Positions 17,192 to 18,269 of a DNA stretch of 18,269 nt are shown here, in pieces (within the stretch, counting starts at the first letter, position 1; each line of letters starts with the position of its first letter). Position numbers and translations under genes: made by a program. The notes under the pieces are model-generated. The model was given only the letters and a program-made list of their open reading frames with translations, made no database searches and had not been told where the DNA came from. The DNA is from Methylococcaceae bacterium (GTDB lineage: Bacteria > Pseudomonadota > Gammaproteobacteria > Methylococcales > Methylomonadaceae), in NCBI GenBank assembly GCA_009925045.1, contig RFQK01000010.1:1-18269 (forward strand), in the 5' to 3' direction.

Positions 17192-18269
17192 ATGACTCCA
17201 GCCTTAGCCGAGCGTATGAATGCCATTTCGGCCTTTCATGTGATGAGCTTATTACAGCGCGGCAAACAACTTGAAGCCCTAGGCCGTGATGTCATCCATA
17301 TGGAAATTGGCGAACCCGACTTTCCATCCCCAGTGGCGGTTATGGACGCAGGTTGCGAATTTATTCGAACCGGACACGTTAAATACACGGCGCCTGCCGG
17401 TTTGCCTGCTTTAAGAGAGGCAATAGCGCAGTTCTATCAAAGTCATTATGGCGTCACGGTGCCTGCTCGGCGTATTTTTGTCACACCGGGTGCGTCTGGC
17501 GCGTTTCTAATTGCATTTGCGATTACCCTGAATCCGGGGCAGACCTTAATGATGGCTGACCCCTGTTATCCCTGTAATGAAAATTTTTTGCAGCTTTTAG
17601 GGGCTAAGGCTCAGTATGTGCCAGTCGATGCCGGTTCGCGTTTTCATTTGGATCATAATTTGGTCAACACCCATTGGCAAACCGCTACTGCTGGGGTGTT
17701 GATTGCCTCACCGGCTAATCCGACCGGAACGGTGATTGACACTGAGCAGTTCTCGAAGATTATTCAGTTTGTTGATACAAAACAGGGCTACTTTTTTTCA
17801 GACGAGATTTATCATGGTTTAACTTACGATAATCAGGCCGAAACCGCATTACGCTATTCACAGAATGCTTTCGTCGTGAACAGTTTCTCCAAATATTTTG
17901 GGATGACAGGCTGGCGAATTGGTTGGCTAGTGGTCCCTGAAACTTTTGTAGAAGCTGCTGAAAAAATTGCTCAGAATGTCTTTATTTCAACTTCTACACA
18001 TTCTCAATATGCCGCCCTGGCTGCTTTTCAACCGCATAATTTGTCAGAATTGGACCGACGGCGGGATGAGTTTCAAGCACGACGCGATTTTTTATACTCC
18101 GAGTTGACTCGTCTCGGCTTTAAGATCCGGATTAAGCCGGACGGTGCATTTTATTTATATGCCGATTGCAGTGCCTTTACACAAAACAGCTTTCAGTTTG
18201 CCCAAGACTTATTGGAAACAGAAGCCGTAGCTGTCACACCAGGTATTGATTTTGGTGAATACAATGCCA
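17192..18269 (+). CDS. Class I/II PLP-dependent aminotransferase, cut by the window edge
   Basis: This is a fold-type I aminotransferase of the aspartate/alanine type; the amino acid it uses cannot be read from the sequence. The 359 residues present carry the substrate-side motif EIGEPDF (38-44), YTAPAG (65-70), ASPANPTG with N176, SDEIY with D204 and Y207 (PLP ring contacts), the PLP lysine K234 in SFSKYFGMTGWRIGW, and R242 for the phosphate. A final arginine for the substrate carboxylate would lie beyond the window. The frame is open to the last base and a normal family member would need roughly 25-35 more residues. The ATG at 17192 is preferred to the one at 17186 because CAGGA at 17181-17185 is then correctly spaced. 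The gene diverges from dksA across 109 bases. Confidence 0.93.
   Translation, partial: MTPALAERMNAISAFHVMSLLQRGKQLEALGRDVIHMEIGEPDFPSPVAVMDAGCEFIRTGHVKYTAPAGLPALREAIAQFYQSHYGVTVPARRIFVTPGASGAFLIAFAITLNPGQTLMMADPCYPCNENFLQLLGAKAQYVPVDAGSRFHLDHNLVNTHWQTATAGVLIASPANPTGTVIDTEQFSKIIQFVDTKQGYFFSDEIYHGLTYDNQAETALRYSQNAFVVNSFSKYFGMTGWRIGWLVVPETFVEAAEKIAQNVFISTSTHSQYAALAAFQPHNLSELDRRRDEFQARRDFLYSELTRLGFKIRIKPDGAFYLYADCSAFTQNSFQFAQDLLETEAVAVTPGIDFGEYNA

Overview
The window reads as ordinary chromosome of a gammaproteobacterium with moderate GC. The evidence is a complete Na+-translocating NADH:quinone oxidoreductase (Na+-NQR) operon with nqrM, a DksA that keeps all four zinc cysteines, GluQRS directly behind dksA, and a TsaE-amidase pair. 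An aquatic or methylotrophic lineage such as Methylococcales is possible. That idea rests only on general resemblance of the porin and the gene set, so it is a weak guess. I see no insertion sequence, prophage, CRISPR array or rRNA.

Layout, left to right. Bases 1-312 hold one doubtful short reading frame and the terminator of a minus-strand tRNA-Thr(UGU). Then come tsaE, an AmiB-type peptidoglycan amidase with a LysM tail, and a DUF455 ferritin-like protein, all on plus. These converge on ispG (minus). A 255-base gap with the ispG promoter and the nqrA ribosome binding site leads into the tightly packed nqrABCDEF. A hairpin with a T tract separates nqrF from nqrM, and uvrB follows 32 bases later. 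Next is an OprB-like outer-membrane porin. A terminator shared with a 52-residue minus-strand membrane protein, which a 60-residue ORF cutoff misses, comes after it. A DUF2914 membrane protein (plus) then runs into the tail of gluQ (minus). gluQ and dksA form a minus-strand pair, and a class I/II aminotransferase diverges from dksA and leaves the right edge unfinished.

The central unit is respiratory. NqrA-F oxidises NADH, reduces ubiquinone and pumps Na+; NqrM helps mature its iron-sulfur centre. The sites for covalent FMN (NqrB T227, NqrC T257) are present, but the flavin transferase gene apbE, which often sits between nqrF and nqrM, is not here and must be elsewhere. The rest is housekeeping: tRNA modification (TsaE, GluQRS), cell division and wall (amidase), isoprenoids (IspG), DNA repair (UvrB), stringent response (DksA).

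I found no convincing new multi-gene system. The observations most worth checking are a gluQ frame with no ATG, GTG or TTG start before its catalytic core, where a CTG overlaps the dksA stop; the unlisted small membrane protein with its own promoter, RBS and terminator; a terminator-like element in the dksA leader; and the terminator between nqrF and nqrM.
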